Origin: Thermoplasmatota archaeon
GTDB lineage: Archaea; Thermoplasmatota; Penumbrarchaeia; Penumbrarchaeales; Penumbrarchaeaceae
Direction: 5' to 3'
NCBI GenBank assembly: GCA_025457865.1
Contig: JALOTP010000020.1
Span: forward strand, 1 to 64,000
Length of the DNA stretch: 64,000 nt
This document shows, piece by piece, positions 34,517 to 42,599 of this stretch (its first letter is position 1; each line of letters starts with the position of its first letter). The notes under the pieces are model-generated. The model searched no databases and was not told the origin of the DNA. It was given only the letters and a program-made list of their open reading frames with translations. Both the position numbers and the translations under genes were made by a program.

Positions 34517-34973
34517 ATGTCAGTCCTCTCGGACCAGGACCTGGTCCACCGCCTGGAGAAGGGGTCTTTGAAGCTCGAACCCTTCAACCAGTCCAACCTC
34601 ACCCCCAATGGCTACCAAGGCCCCCGAGGGCAAGGTGACCATAGGGACGTTCTATCTGGACCCCGGCTCCTGGTGCCTTGTCTCCACCATTGAGTACATG
34701 GAGGTGACCCACGACCTCTGCGGGATGCTCTTCCTCCGCTCCTCTTACGTGAGGAAGGGGCTCATAGCCGGTTTCGGCCTCGTGGATGCCGGTTTCAAGG
34801 GGACCCTCACCTTCTCCCTTACCAATGTCGGACCGGAGAGGGTGGCCCTTCCCATAGGCGAGAGGATCTGCCAGATATCGTTCGTAATCCTCTCCACAAC
34901 CCCCCGGAAGCTCTACGAAGGCAAGTACCAGGGCCAGCGGGGGGTCACCCTTGACGGCGGGAAGGGTGTGTGA
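34517..34973 (+). pseudogene. dcd: dCTP deaminase/dUTPase-family gene with an internal frameshift
   Basis: The ATG at 34517 begins a normal family N-terminus (MSVLSDQDLVHRLEKG, then EPFNQSNLTPNGY). The remainder (APEGKVTIGTFYLDPGS, FLRSSYVRKGLIAGFGLVDAGFKGTLTF, GERICQISF) is in another frame, beginning near 34609. The YDLRI-like segment expected between the two halves is missing, so about 20 nt appear deleted, with a change of frame. If intact, the enzyme would deaminate dCTP, giving dUMP or dUTP for dTMP synthesis. It may be a true pseudogene or an assembly error. The stop lies 1 nt before the next gene. Confidence 0.75.
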
Positions 34974-34974
34974 A

Positions 34975-35331
34975 ATGGATGGGAGCGTCTGTCGGTCAAA
35001 TGGATGTTCCCTCTGCTGCACTGAGACCTCCATGGAGCTGACGGGGCGGGACATCGCAAGGCTAAAGGGAGCCGGTCATATCGATTTCTCAACAGATGAG
35101 GGGGTGCTAGCAAACATCGACGGACGCTGCATCTTCCTGGAGGCCGATGGGAAGTGCAGGGTATATGATATACGTCCGGACGGTTGCAGATCGTACCCTC
35201 TTGTGATGTGGCTTCCCGAAAGGCAGCCCGTTCTGGACCGGGACTGCCCCCACAGGGCCTTGTTCTCGCCAACGGCCGAGGACATGATAGCGCTGGAGGA
35301 CATAATTGGACAATTGGAGGCTGAAAGATGA
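34975..35331 (+). CDS. YkgJ-type cysteine-cluster protein
   Basis: This 118-residue protein resembles the YkgJ/UPF0153 family of putative Zn- or Fe-chelating proteins. The N-terminus has the C-x(5)-C-x2-CC cluster (CRSNGCSLCC), followed by DGRCIFLEADGKCRVYDIRPDGCRSYPL, which carries three more Cys, and a later DCPH. The metal and role are not established. The ATG at 34975 lies 1 nt after the dcd stop, with GGAAGGG upstream, and its stop overlaps the ThiI-like gene (ATGA), so these genes form one transcript. Confidence 0.8.
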   Translation: MDGSVCRSNGCSLCCTETSMELTGRDIARLKGAGHIDFSTDEGVLANIDGRCIFLEADGKCRVYDIRPDGCRSYPLVMWLPERQPVLDRDCPHRALFSPTAEDMIALEDIIGQLEAER

Positions 35332-35963
35332 GGTTCGTATCGTTGATGTCGGGCGGCATAGACTCCCCTGTAGCGACCCATCTTGTCCTTGACAAGGGGC
35401 ACGAGGTCATCATCCTCAACATGGACAACAGGCCTCTAGGCAGCGATGAGGAGACCACCAAGGTCCTGACCCTCGCCTCCGTATTGCACCGGCTCCACAA
35501 AGGAAAGGTAAGGTTTTTCAGGGCCCCGCACGGCAGGAGCCTCTGTGCGTTCAAGGAGCTCTCCGAGAAAAGGTACACATGCCTCCTGTGCAAGAGGGCA
35601 ATGCTCCTCTCGGCGGACCAGCTCTGCGACAGGACCTCTTCGGATGGCATAGTGATGGGGGATTCCATGGGGCAGGTGGCATCCCAGACCCTTGACAATA
35701 TGGCAGCAGTGAGCATAGGTATAAAGCATCCCATAATCAGACCACTCATAGGCTACGACAAGGTGGAGATAGAGGAGATAGCCAGGAGGATAGGGACCTT
35801 CGAGGTCTCATCTAGGACCGTCCAGGGATGCACGGCGGCTCCCCTGCATCCTGTCCTGAAGGCGCCACCGTGGAGGCTCGAAGAGGAATCCAAGAAGGCA
35901 GGGATGGGAGGTCTGGTCGCATCCGTCCTTGACGATATCACGGAAATAGCGCTGCAAGAATAA
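35328..35963 (+). CDS. Stand-alone ThiI-like PP-loop sulfurtransferase domain
   Basis: This 211-residue protein contains the PP-loop SGGIDSPVA (9-17), a Cys pair in YTCLLCKRAM (about 84-93) and GDSMGQVASQTLDN, all typical of the AANH domain of ThiI (4-thiouridine synthesis in tRNA). It lacks the N-terminal ferredoxin-like/THUMP region and any rhodanese. It therefore needs a partner for tRNA binding or acts on another substrate. It follows the YkgJ-like gene with a 4-nt overlap, a hint that metal or Fe-S chemistry is involved. Confidence 0.83.
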   Translation: MRFVSLMSGGIDSPVATHLVLDKGHEVIILNMDNRPLGSDEETTKVLTLASVLHRLHKGKVRFFRAPHGRSLCAFKELSEKRYTCLLCKRAMLLSADQLCDRTSSDGIVMGDSMGQVASQTLDNMAAVSIGIKHPIIRPLIGYDKVEIEEIARRIGTFEVSSRTVQGCTAAPLHPVLKAPPWRLEEESKKAGMGGLVASVLDDITEIALQE

Positions 35964-36005
35964 TGATTTTAAACCTGTAACTCCCTAGCCTCTCGAGGGG
36001 CCGCT

Positions 36006-36359
36006 ATGGAAGGCTATGCTGACTGCAAGATATGCAAGGGGGGTTCTCTTCTCCCTTTCACGAGCCCGGACGGGTACATGGTCTATTTCTGCAACAACTG
36101 CGGGACCAGGTTCTCGGGCTATTACGACGAGCCGCTGTCAGAGGGCGTTCCGGTGTTCTCGGAGAGGGCGTTCTATACCTCCGAGCAGAGGCTCGAGGAG
36201 GGCTTCCCCATACAGCCGGGAAGGATGATGGACGCCTTCAGGAAGCTCCTTGACGATAACCCGCCCAAACCGCAGACAACGAAACAGTGCGGGACGTGCG
36301 GCTGTTTCTACGGGGATGGCGGCATCGTCATTGACCTGTGCTCACTGCCCGAACCCTGA
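36006..36359 (+). CDS. Small zinc-binding protein with two cysteine clusters
   Basis: This 117-residue protein has an N-terminal ribbon (CKIC near 7-10, CNNC near 29-32) and a second cluster CGTCGC near 95-100 with a final Cys in DLCSLP. A Pro/Phe-rich middle segment has no recognised fold. It is probably a metal-binding protein of unknown role. It starts 42 nt after the ThiI-like gene and may be the last gene of that operon. Confidence 0.7.
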   Translation: MEGYADCKICKGGSLLPFTSPDGYMVYFCNNCGTRFSGYYDEPLSEGVPVFSERAFYTSEQRLEEGFPIQPGRMMDAFRKLLDDNPPKPQTTKQCGTCGCFYGDGGIVIDLCSLPEP

Positions 36360-36570
36360 CCTTTCCACTCAAGCTCGACGAAGCCGTCGTCCCGCACATC
36401 TAACAGATCGAGGTCCTGGACCCGCTCCGGTCCGGTCCCGGACCTGAGCCTGAGGACCAGGGCTCCTCCCACACCCTGCCCCCCGTAGGTCCTCTAGGAG
36501 GTTATCGTGAGCATGCTGTCATACGGTCCCGGGCCGATCCTCCCGGCAGGGACCAGGGATCATCTTGATT
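36308..36570 (-). pseudogene. Possible gene relic on the minus strand
   Basis: Between the zinc-protein gene and the ABC permease the minus strand keeps a protein-like reading frame: AGRIGPGPYDSMLTITS, then an in-frame TAG near 36495, then RTYGGQGVGGALVLRLRSG and DLDLLDVRDDGFVELEW. It has no start and runs antisense into the neighbouring gene. The pattern suggests a decayed gene, but no family was recognised. Confidence 0.3.
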
Positions 36571-36606
36571 TGATCTCCGATCATTGATCCTTGGATACTT
36601 TAAGTG

Positions 36607-36636
36607 CTTAAAGTAACTTAAAGTAATTTAAAGTAA
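36607..36636 (+). repeat. Three tandem 10-bp repeats (YTTAAAGTAA)
   Basis: CTTAAAGTAA, CTTAAAGTAA and TTTAAAGTAA follow one another exactly, with a related TTTAAGTG just before. The 10-bp period puts each copy on the same helix face, suggesting a protein-binding array. It lies just beyond the 3' end of the ABC permease gene. Confidence 0.7.
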
Positions 36637-36647
36637 GACCAAGCCAG

Positions 36648-37790
36648 CTATCTGCCCCTCATGAACTTCAACATGTAGACGGCCCCGGTCAAAAATATCG
36701 CTGCGAACCCGACGAGGGCAAGGAGCTGTACCCATATATCGGCAAGCCCCCAGCCCCTGATAAGGACCGAACGCAGCGCATCCACGGCGTAAGTGACCGG
36801 GATCAGATACGATAATGGGCGCAGCCAAAGGGGCATGGCCTCCCTCGGCCAGAATATCCCCGCAAGCAGGAATACCGGCAGGATGATGATGGGGAAGAAC
36901 TGGATCGCCTGGGACTCCCTCTGGGCCAGGCTCGAGAGGAGTATCCCCAGGGAGACGCTGACGACGGCGAGGAGGGAGGCGATGAGGAATGCGATCAGTG
37001 GGTTTCCCACGACCATGATATCGAAGAGCAGGATCGCCACGGTGAGGAGGATCCCCACCTGGACCATTCCCACCATTCCGAAGGCGATGGCGTATCCCGT
37101 CACGATCTCACCCTCGGTGAGACCGTTGGCGAACAACCGGGTCAGTGTGCCCCTTGTGCGCTCGCCGACGAATGATATCAGGGTCAGAAGGGTGGTCAGA
37201 AGGAACACGACGAATCCCATGATCCCGGGGACGAACATATCGATGAAGCGCGCCCCCTTTCCATATATCGGGTCCGAGACGTCCATCGCGACCGGGGTCT
37301 TCATCCCCCGGTCCCCGAGCGTCTTCAACATCGCGTTCGTGACCGTCTGGACGATCTCCGTGGCGACGTTCACCTGGCTCTGGTCCGAGCGGATCCGCAG
37401 CACGGCCTGTTCACCGCCGCCTTGCGAGGCGTTGACGACCGACCGGGAGAAATCCTCTGGGAAGATGATGATGGAGCTGTACTTCCCATCCTTGACCGCT
37501 CCTATGGCCTCGTTCTCATCGGTCATATGGTGGATGTTCAGTTTCTTCTCGTCCATATTGTCAATGATGAGGTCCGAGATCCTGATTGTCATGTTCGATG
37601 CAGGGACATAGGCCCCCTGGTCCCTGTTTATCACGATGACCTTGACGTTCTCGATGTTACCGGAGAAGGCGATACCGAAAATGCACATCGCGAGTATCGG
37701 CGCGAAGCACATCAGTGCTATGGTCCTGGGATCGTGCCGCAACGACCAGAATATCCTCTTTGTCACAAGGAACGCCCTTCCCGGCCTCAT
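36648..37790 (-). CDS. ABC-2 type transporter permease
   Basis: This 380-residue membrane subunit has one N-terminal helix (about 20-40), a large extracytoplasmic domain (about 45-175) and five further helices ending near 375. This is the layout of YhgE/DrrB-like ABC-2 exporters (FVGERTRGTLTRLFANGL and AGIFWPREAMPLWLRPLSYLIPVTY are typical). The ATG at 37790 overlaps the ATPase stop (ATGA), so the upstream 44 in-frame residues are rejected. It works with the ATPase and is controlled by the TetR regulator at the head of the operon. The substrate could be a drug, lipid or polysaccharide. Confidence 0.88.
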   Translation of the reverse strand: MRPGRAFLVTKRIFWSLRHDPRTIALMCFAPILAMCIFGIAFSGNIENVKVIVINRDQGAYVPASNMTIRISDLIIDNMDEKKLNIHHMTDENEAIGAVKDGKYSSIIIFPEDFSRSVVNASQGGGEQAVLRIRSDQSQVNVATEIVQTVTNAMLKTLGDRGMKTPVAMDVSDPIYGKGARFIDMFVPGIMGFVVFLLTTLLTLISFVGERTRGTLTRLFANGLTEGEIVTGYAIAFGMVGMVQVGILLTVAILLFDIMVVGNPLIAFLIASLLAVVSVSLGILLSSLAQRESQAIQFFPIIILPVFLLAGIFWPREAMPLWLRPLSYLIPVTYAVDALRSVLIRGWGLADIWVQLLALVGFAAIFLTGAVYMLKFMRGR

Positions 37791-38512
37791 ACCTTCACCT
37801 CCTCCCTGGAAAGTTTGAGAAAGGCATCCTCGAGGTTCCCGGCCTTGGACCTCGACATGACCTCGGATGGGGACCCCTGGGCGATTATGCGCCCCTCGCG
37901 CATCATGGCGATGAGATCGCAATTGACGGCCTCGTCCATGTAATGGGTGGTCATGATGATGGTCAACCCCCGGTCCCTCATTTTCCTGAATGTCCGCCAG
38001 AAGTTGGCCCGAAGAGGGGGGTCGACCCCCACCGTGGGCTCGTCGAGGAACAATAATCTCGGCGCGTGGACCATCGAGACGGCCAGGGACACACGGTGTC
38101 TCTGCCCTCCGCTGAGGGTGGAGAGGATCGAATCCCTCCTCTCCCCGAGGTTGACCAGATCAAGGACCTCGTCCTCCCGCTTCCTATACTCGTTCCCCGA
38201 TAGGCCGTTGATCCCTGCGAAGAGCTTCAGGTTCTCCTTCACGGTCAGCTCCTCGTAGAGGGCCGTTTCCTGCGGCATGTACCCGACGTTCTCCAGGGAG
38301 CCCTTCGAACCTGCCTTTCTACCAAGGACCTTTGCCGACCCGGAATCCGGCCTCACAAGTCCAAGGAGCATCTTGATGGCCGTGGTCTTCCCGCACCCGT
38401 TCGGTCCCAGCAGACCGAATATCTCTCCCTCATCGACATGTAGGTCCAGGCCTGAAACGGCTATTATCGGCCCGTAGGACTTGGAAAGCCCATTCACCTC
38501 GATAGCCTTCAT
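37787..38512 (-). CDS. ABC transporter ATP-binding protein
   Basis: This 241-residue ATPase has Walker A GPNGCGKTT (36-44), signature LSGGQRHRVSLA, Walker B LLFLDEPTVG and an H-loop in TIIMTTHYMDE. It is closest to the CcmA/DrrA group that powers ABC-2 exporters. It overlaps both the TetR gene (4 nt) and the permease gene (4 nt), so the three are one transcript. Confidence 0.93.
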   Translation of the reverse strand: MKAIEVNGLSKSYGPIIAVSGLDLHVDEGEIFGLLGPNGCGKTTAIKMLLGLVRPDSGSAKVLGRKAGSKGSLENVGYMPQETALYEELTVKENLKLFAGINGLSGNEYRKREDEVLDLVNLGERRDSILSTLSGGQRHRVSLAVSMVHAPRLLFLDEPTVGVDPPLRANFWRTFRKMRDRGLTIIMTTHYMDEAVNCDLIAMMREGRIIAQGSPSEVMSRSKAGNLEDAFLKLSREEVKV

Positions 38513-39114
38513 CTCGGTCCCTCCCCCATGACCCCGTTGAGGAACATCCGGACAACCTCTCTTGTACGGCTTTCATCTACTTCGTGGAAAGGGTCCTCTC
38601 CCATCATGATGACCATCATCTCGCTCCTAAGAAAATAGCTCATGAGGAAGATCGAGGCTGTCTCGATGTCGGTCCCCGTCCTCATATTGGGACGCAGAAT
38701 GTATCCCATCCGTTCGAGCATGACTGCCTTCACCTTCCTTGGCAGTTCCTTCAGTTTCTCCCTCACGACGGTATTATTGGAGAATTCCTTCAGCATGAGC
38801 CGGTACAATGAGGCCCTCTGCCTCATGTTCCCCCTCATGAATGCAACGGTCGAAAGGAGGTCCTCTTCGGGGTCGCCTGTCAATGGGGGCAATGACGCCT
38901 GAAGCTCCTCGTAGGCGAATGCATGGTCTATGGACCGGTCAAGGAGAGCGTCTTTGGACCCGAAATGACGGAACAGGGTCAGTTCATTGACCTGGGCCCT
39001 CGTAGCTATCTCCTTCGTTGTAGCTGCCATGTAACCTCGAGTGGAGAAAAGTTCGATAGCGCTCTCCATTATCCTGTATCTGGTATCGGTTTGCTTGCTC
39101 ATGGATTCCACCAT
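38509..39114 (-). CDS. TetR-family transcriptional repressor
   Basis: This protein has 201 residues from the ATG at 39114. The N-terminal TetR HTH is clear (MESAIELFSTRGYMAATTKEIATRAQVNELTLFRHFGSKDALL), followed by an all-helical ligand-binding domain. The frame's first ATG (39135) lies inside the upstream palindrome and TATA region, so 39114 or 39102 is the likely start. It probably represses its own exporter operon through that palindrome and releases on ligand binding. Confidence 0.87.
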   Translation of the reverse strand: MVESMSKQTDTRYRIMESAIELFSTRGYMAATTKEIATRAQVNELTLFRHFGSKDALLDRSIDHAFAYEELQASLPPLTGDPEEDLLSTVAFMRGNMRQRASLYRLMLKEFSNNTVVREKLKELPRKVKAVMLERMGYILRPNMRTGTDIETASIFLMSYFLRSEMMVIMMGEDPFHEVDESRTREVVRMFLNGVMGEGPR

Positions 39115-39120
39115 TATGTA

Positions 39121-39150
39121 AGTATGTGCATACATACATACTATATGGAT
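39121..39150 (-). promoter_or_regulatory. Palindromic operator and TATA box of the TetR/ABC operon
   Basis: AGTATGT (39121-39127) and ACATACT (39136-39142) form an inverted repeat with an 8-nt spacer, the size and symmetry of a TetR operator. The minus-strand TATA-like CATATAGTA at 39138-39147 overlaps it and lies about 25-30 nt before the ATG at 39114, so a bound repressor would block TBP. Confidence 0.6.
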
Positions 39151-39221
39151 TTATTGTTGAAACTGGCATTTCCGTTGAATAGCTTTTTCTCTTTTGAAAA
39201 AAAAATTCTCTGTCTCTTCTC

Positions 39222-39773
39222 CTATTGACCTTGGAGCGACCTTAGAAGGGTCATCACGACGGCAGGCGCTGCCCCCAATGCCGTGCATGTCTCAAGACTT
39301 ATACCCCTCTCGGTCAGGTCCATGTGGAGCTTCCCCATCCCCATGACTTCTTGTGGTAGGCCCCTAGGCCCAAGACCGAAGACAAGGAGGACCGACCTGC
39401 CGGAAGAGAGCGTCTCGGCCACCCGGAGGGGTGATATGACCCTGCCATCGAACGGCTTCCTGGTGGCAATGACGACCTCCCCCAGCTGGGGGGGGAACCC
39501 TCCCTTCGGGTAGGGAAAATGGTTGAACCTCCCCCCCTGGGCAAGCTTCACTATCCAATCTCCCCCCTGCCCGATCGAAGTGGTGGTCACTAGCCAATCG
39601 GCCACCTCCTGAGGGGTCCTTAGTTCCTTGTCGAAAGGGAACCCGAATATCACAAGATTGCAGTCGAAGGCGGCAGCAACGGGAGCGGCACGTGCAAGGT
39701 CCCTTCTATGGGCTTCAGCGAACTTCACAGGGTCCAATGAGTTGTAGAGACCCAATGTCAATCTTCCTGCCAT
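39222..39773 (-). CDS. DUF531 family protein
   Basis: This 183-residue protein matches the archaeal DUF531 family in length and opening (LTLGLYNSLDPVKFAEAHRRDLARAAPVAAAFDCNLVIFGFPF). A glycine-rich segment (VFGLGPRGLPQEV) and the C-terminal half resemble SPOUT-type methyltransferase folds, so an RNA-modifying role is possible but unproven. It overlaps the rlmE gene upstream by 16 nt and is the last gene of a four-gene operon with RPA, COG3390 and RlmE. Confidence 0.78.
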   Translation of the reverse strand: MAGRLTLGLYNSLDPVKFAEAHRRDLARAAPVAAAFDCNLVIFGFPFDKELRTPQEVADWLVTTTSIGQGGDWIVKLAQGGRFNHFPYPKGGFPPQLGEVVIATRKPFDGRVISPLRVAETLSSGRSVLLVFGLGPRGLPQEVMGMGKLHMDLTERGISLETCTALGAAPAVVMTLLRSLQGQ

Positions 39774-40369
39774 CCCAAGAACCCCCTGAAGGCCACGTAT
39801 ATCTCATTGGATTTTGTTACAGACGACCGGGGCTTTATCTCCTCCACCCGTCGGAACCTGTCGGAGAAGCCCTCTTTGAGCTCGATGAGCTCATCCCCCC
39901 TGAACATCTTGACGACGGTCGAACCCCCTTTCCTCAGCAGCACAACCGAGATCTTCAGTACCGCCCAGTTCAGAGCGAGAGCCCTGCCAAGGTCCAGGTT
40001 CCTGTTCCCGGAAAGATGGGGGGCGGCATCTGATAGAACGCAGTCGAATTCGTTCGAGAACCTGAGTATCTCTTCTATGGTGGAGGCGGCTTCTATGTCC
40101 CCTTGCACGAACTCCACCCCCTTGACGCCCGAGAACGGGACCAGGTCCACAGCGACCACCAATCCCCTCTGACCCACCACTTCTAGGGCGAACTGGCTCC
40201 AGCCCCCTGGAGCAGCCCCGAGGTCAAGGACCTTGGAACCTGCGGAGAACAACGATAGCCTTTCGTTCAGCTCCATCAATTTGTAGGCGGCCCTGGAATT
40301 GTACCCTTCGACCTTGGCCTGCTTATAGAAGGGGTCCTTCTTCCTCTTCCTGAGCCATTCCCGGGACAA
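39758..40369 (-). CDS. rlmE: 23S rRNA 2'-O-methyltransferase RlmE (FtsJ)
   Basis: This 203-residue methyltransferase methylates the ribose of the A-loop uridine (U2552 in E. coli numbering) in 23S rRNA. It shows SREWLRKRKKDPFYKQAK and RAAYKL at the N-terminus (including the first catalytic Lys), the SAM loop DLGAAPGGWSQ, catalytic Asp in CVLSDAAPHLSG, and the later Lys in VVKMFRG. It lacks the TRAM extension seen in some archaeal homologues. It starts 9 nt after the COG3390 gene. Confidence 0.93.
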   Translation of the reverse strand: MSREWLRKRKKDPFYKQAKVEGYNSRAAYKLMELNERLSLFSAGSKVLDLGAAPGGWSQFALEVVGQRGLVVAVDLVPFSGVKGVEFVQGDIEAASTIEEILRFSNEFDCVLSDAAPHLSGNRNLDLGRALALNWAVLKISVVLLRKGGSTVVKMFRGDELIELKEGFSDRFRRVEEIKPRSSVTKSNEIYVAFRGFLGWQED

Positions 40370-40378
40370 GGTCCTCCC

Positions 40379-41248
40379 TCAGATGACCTTGATGAGGCCA
40401 ATGGTCGGTTCGTAGATGGTCCCCTCGTCGAGGAGCTCTTGTATGGTCTCCTCGAGCCTTATCCTATCTATTCCCTTCTGATCGCATCGTGTGATGATGT
40501 CCCTGTAGAGGGCTCCTTTCTCGGAGCTGCATTCCCTAATGAGCTTGAACACATCTTCCTTGATATCTGGCGGCCTTGGTGTGGCACCCTTGGGAGGCGG
40601 CGGTGCCTCCATCAGGGGTCTTCCACCCCCTTCAATGACCAATCCCAATGCGCCTTTGACAGCTTCCCTGTACTGCATCAGGTCCTGTTTTCCATACAGG
40701 CTCATGGCATTCACTGCCGATTCCGCGGACCTCCGCGGATGCCCTTTCTCCATCAGGGGACCGACGGCTGGCCCGTCCATGGCCTGCGCGTCCTCAAGGG
40801 CCTTCAGCCTCTCCAATGTGAATTTCGATGTCGATACTATCCATCTGTCCCGCTGCGGGATATCGACCGGGAAGAGCACCTCGGGTTTGATGGAAACATA
40901 GAAGGAACCGTCATCCTTGGTGAAGGTCCTTACCTTGCCAACGACCCCTAGGAGGGTCGGAGGTTCTAGCGTAGGCAGTACCGACAGCGGTTGGGGCTGG
41001 TACTGCCCCACGTAAAGATAGAAGGTCCCGGTTGGGTCCCTGACCTCTGCCCTGTAGAGCGGGGACTCCTCTGTCCCATTATTGACCTTTGACATCAGTA
41101 CGCCCACGAAATAGAGCCTGTTGACAGGGTCTCCGAGCGGCGTGATCACGTAATTGGGGGCATTCTCCTCGGTGGCCTTGTCCTCATGGCCGGACCTGTT
41201 GTACTCTATGGCAAATAACCGTTTTGCCACCTCTCTGTTCCTTGCCAT
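40379..41248 (-). CDS. RPA-associated OB-fold protein (COG3390)
   Basis: This 289-residue protein combines an N-terminal OB-fold (about 30-135; LYFVGVLMSKV, YRAEVRDPTGTFYLYVGQY) with a Pro-rich linker and a C-terminal winged helix (about 215-285). This matches the archaeal COG3390 partner encoded next to RPA and thought to modulate single-strand DNA binding. Its ATG overlaps the RPA stop (TGATG). The frame's earlier codon at 41251 is a TTG and is not needed. Confidence 0.88.
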   Translation of the reverse strand: MARNREVAKRLFAIEYNRSGHEDKATEENAPNYVITPLGDPVNRLYFVGVLMSKVNNGTEESPLYRAEVRDPTGTFYLYVGQYQPQPLSVLPTLEPPTLLGVVGKVRTFTKDDGSFYVSIKPEVLFPVDIPQRDRWIVSTSKFTLERLKALEDAQAMDGPAVGPLMEKGHPRRSAESAVNAMSLYGKQDLMQYREAVKGALGLVIEGGGRPLMEAPPPPKGATPRPPDIKEDVFKLIRECSSEKGALYRDIITRCDQKGIDRIRLEETIQELLDEGTIYEPTIGLIKVI

Positions 41249-42546
41249 CAAGGCACCTCCATGGCAGAGAGCATCTTCTTTGCCTCCTCCAGAGGGTCAG
41301 TGGAATGATCATCGAGCTTCGCCGGGAGCATGCTGGGCCCGAACTCGTCCTTCATCACATTGCCCCTTAGGACCAGGTCCCTCCCTAAGAGCTTCTGGAC
41401 AAGGTGGTCCACTAGCCGTGATTCGCTGTCGCAGAACTTCGTTTCGCATTCCTTGACGGACATCCCCAGGACCTGCTCCGTCAGTTCCGTGTTCAGTACG
41501 GCTGAGAGGGCGCCCGTACCGTCATCTATTATGATCTTCGCCCTCAGGTCCACTATCCCCTCCTGGGGGCCGTGTACCGTGCAACTTCCCCCAGCCAGGG
41601 CCCTGTTGCACGACGGGCACCGGAATATCAGTCCCGAACCGTCCCTTATCTCTATGACCGTCCCCGCCACCTCCACATCCGAGGCTCCCGACTGCTGGAG
41701 CTCTTCGGCAGCTAGCCTTGGGGTCCTCATCACATCGAAGTCCACCTCCGGCAGCTTCTCCACCTCGGCCCTCTCATCGAAATTGAGCTGGGGGATCCCC
41801 CTCCATTCCTTGACGTAGGCCCCTTTGATCGAAATGACGTCGCCAACCTCGAACCCGAAATCGTGCCACGAGGTGAACCTGACCCGTTTCGATTCGTCGG
41901 CGAGCATCCCGTCAACTATCCTTTTAGCCCCTTTCTCGGTCTCTATCTGCCTTTTCTCCGCGGAGAGGACCTTGCCCTTGACGAAGACGTTGCCCTGACC
42001 GGCCCTCAGGTCCTTGAGGGAAACCTCGATGATCGCCCCGTACCTTGGTAATTTGGAGATGTCCAGATTTGACAGGGTCCCTTCCGGTGCTTCATCCACG
42101 ACCGCATAGGAGCCCAGATTCAGCTCCAATTCGCCCCTGAAGGTCCTGACGGAGGCGCCCTTTAAGGTGTAACACTTGTCCTTCTCCAGGGCATGGCCTT
42201 CCCATGAAACGAACCTTCGGATCATGGTCTCGTCGGCGACCAGCCCCGTACATAGCGTCCTCTCACCGTTCTGGGTCATCTGGAGCCTCTGGTTCGAAGA
42301 GAGGCATCTGACCGTCACTTCGACACCGATCTCGTTGCCCTGGAGCTCGGATAGGCTCCTGTGCCCGATGGATGTCCTGGAAGGTTCCCTGACACCCATC
42401 TTCCTCAATATGGCCTTCTTCGCTTCCTGGGGGACTATCCCGAACCTTATGTAACGGGAGAGCTCCCTTGAAAGCTCCTCCTCGTCCGCTTCCGGAAGCG
42501 CCTCCTTCAGTTCCTTTACTATAGGCGCGATCTGTTCCTCTGCCAT
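41248..42546 (-). CDS. Replication protein A (single-stranded DNA-binding, zinc-finger type)
   Basis: This 432-residue protein binds single-stranded DNA in replication, repair and recombination. An N-terminal helical segment (about 1-60) is followed by three OB-folds, each with the GxVxxxxxxREW/xxW pattern (for example TSWHDFGFEVGDVISIKGAYVKEWRG). A zinc finger (CPSC-x8-C-x2-H) interrupts the last fold, as in euryarchaeal RPA41-like proteins. It is the first gene of the operon COG3390-RlmE-DUF531. Confidence 0.93.
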   Translation of the reverse strand: MAEEQIAPIVKELKEALPEADEEELSRELSRYIRFGIVPQEAKKAILRKMGVREPSRTSIGHRSLSELQGNEIGVEVTVRCLSSNQRLQMTQNGERTLCTGLVADETMIRRFVSWEGHALEKDKCYTLKGASVRTFRGELELNLGSYAVVDEAPEGTLSNLDISKLPRYGAIIEVSLKDLRAGQGNVFVKGKVLSAEKRQIETEKGAKRIVDGMLADESKRVRFTSWHDFGFEVGDVISIKGAYVKEWRGIPQLNFDERAEVEKLPEVDFDVMRTPRLAAEELQQSGASDVEVAGTVIEIRDGSGLIFRCPSCNRALAGGSCTVHGPQEGIVDLRAKIIIDDGTGALSAVLNTELTEQVLGMSVKECETKFCDSESRLVDHLVQKLLGRDLVLRGNVMKDEFGPSMLPAKLDDHSTDPLEEAKKMLSAMEVP

Positions 42547-42599
42547 CTAACTACCTCCTAGGGGGTTCCTGAGCATCCTTTTCTTGGACCATTTGACCG

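Noticed and set aside
36493-36497. In-frame TAG in the minus-strand relic read as pyrrolysine
   Set aside because: The frame has no start or recognisable family and no pyrrolysine genes are visible in the window; decay is the simpler explanation.
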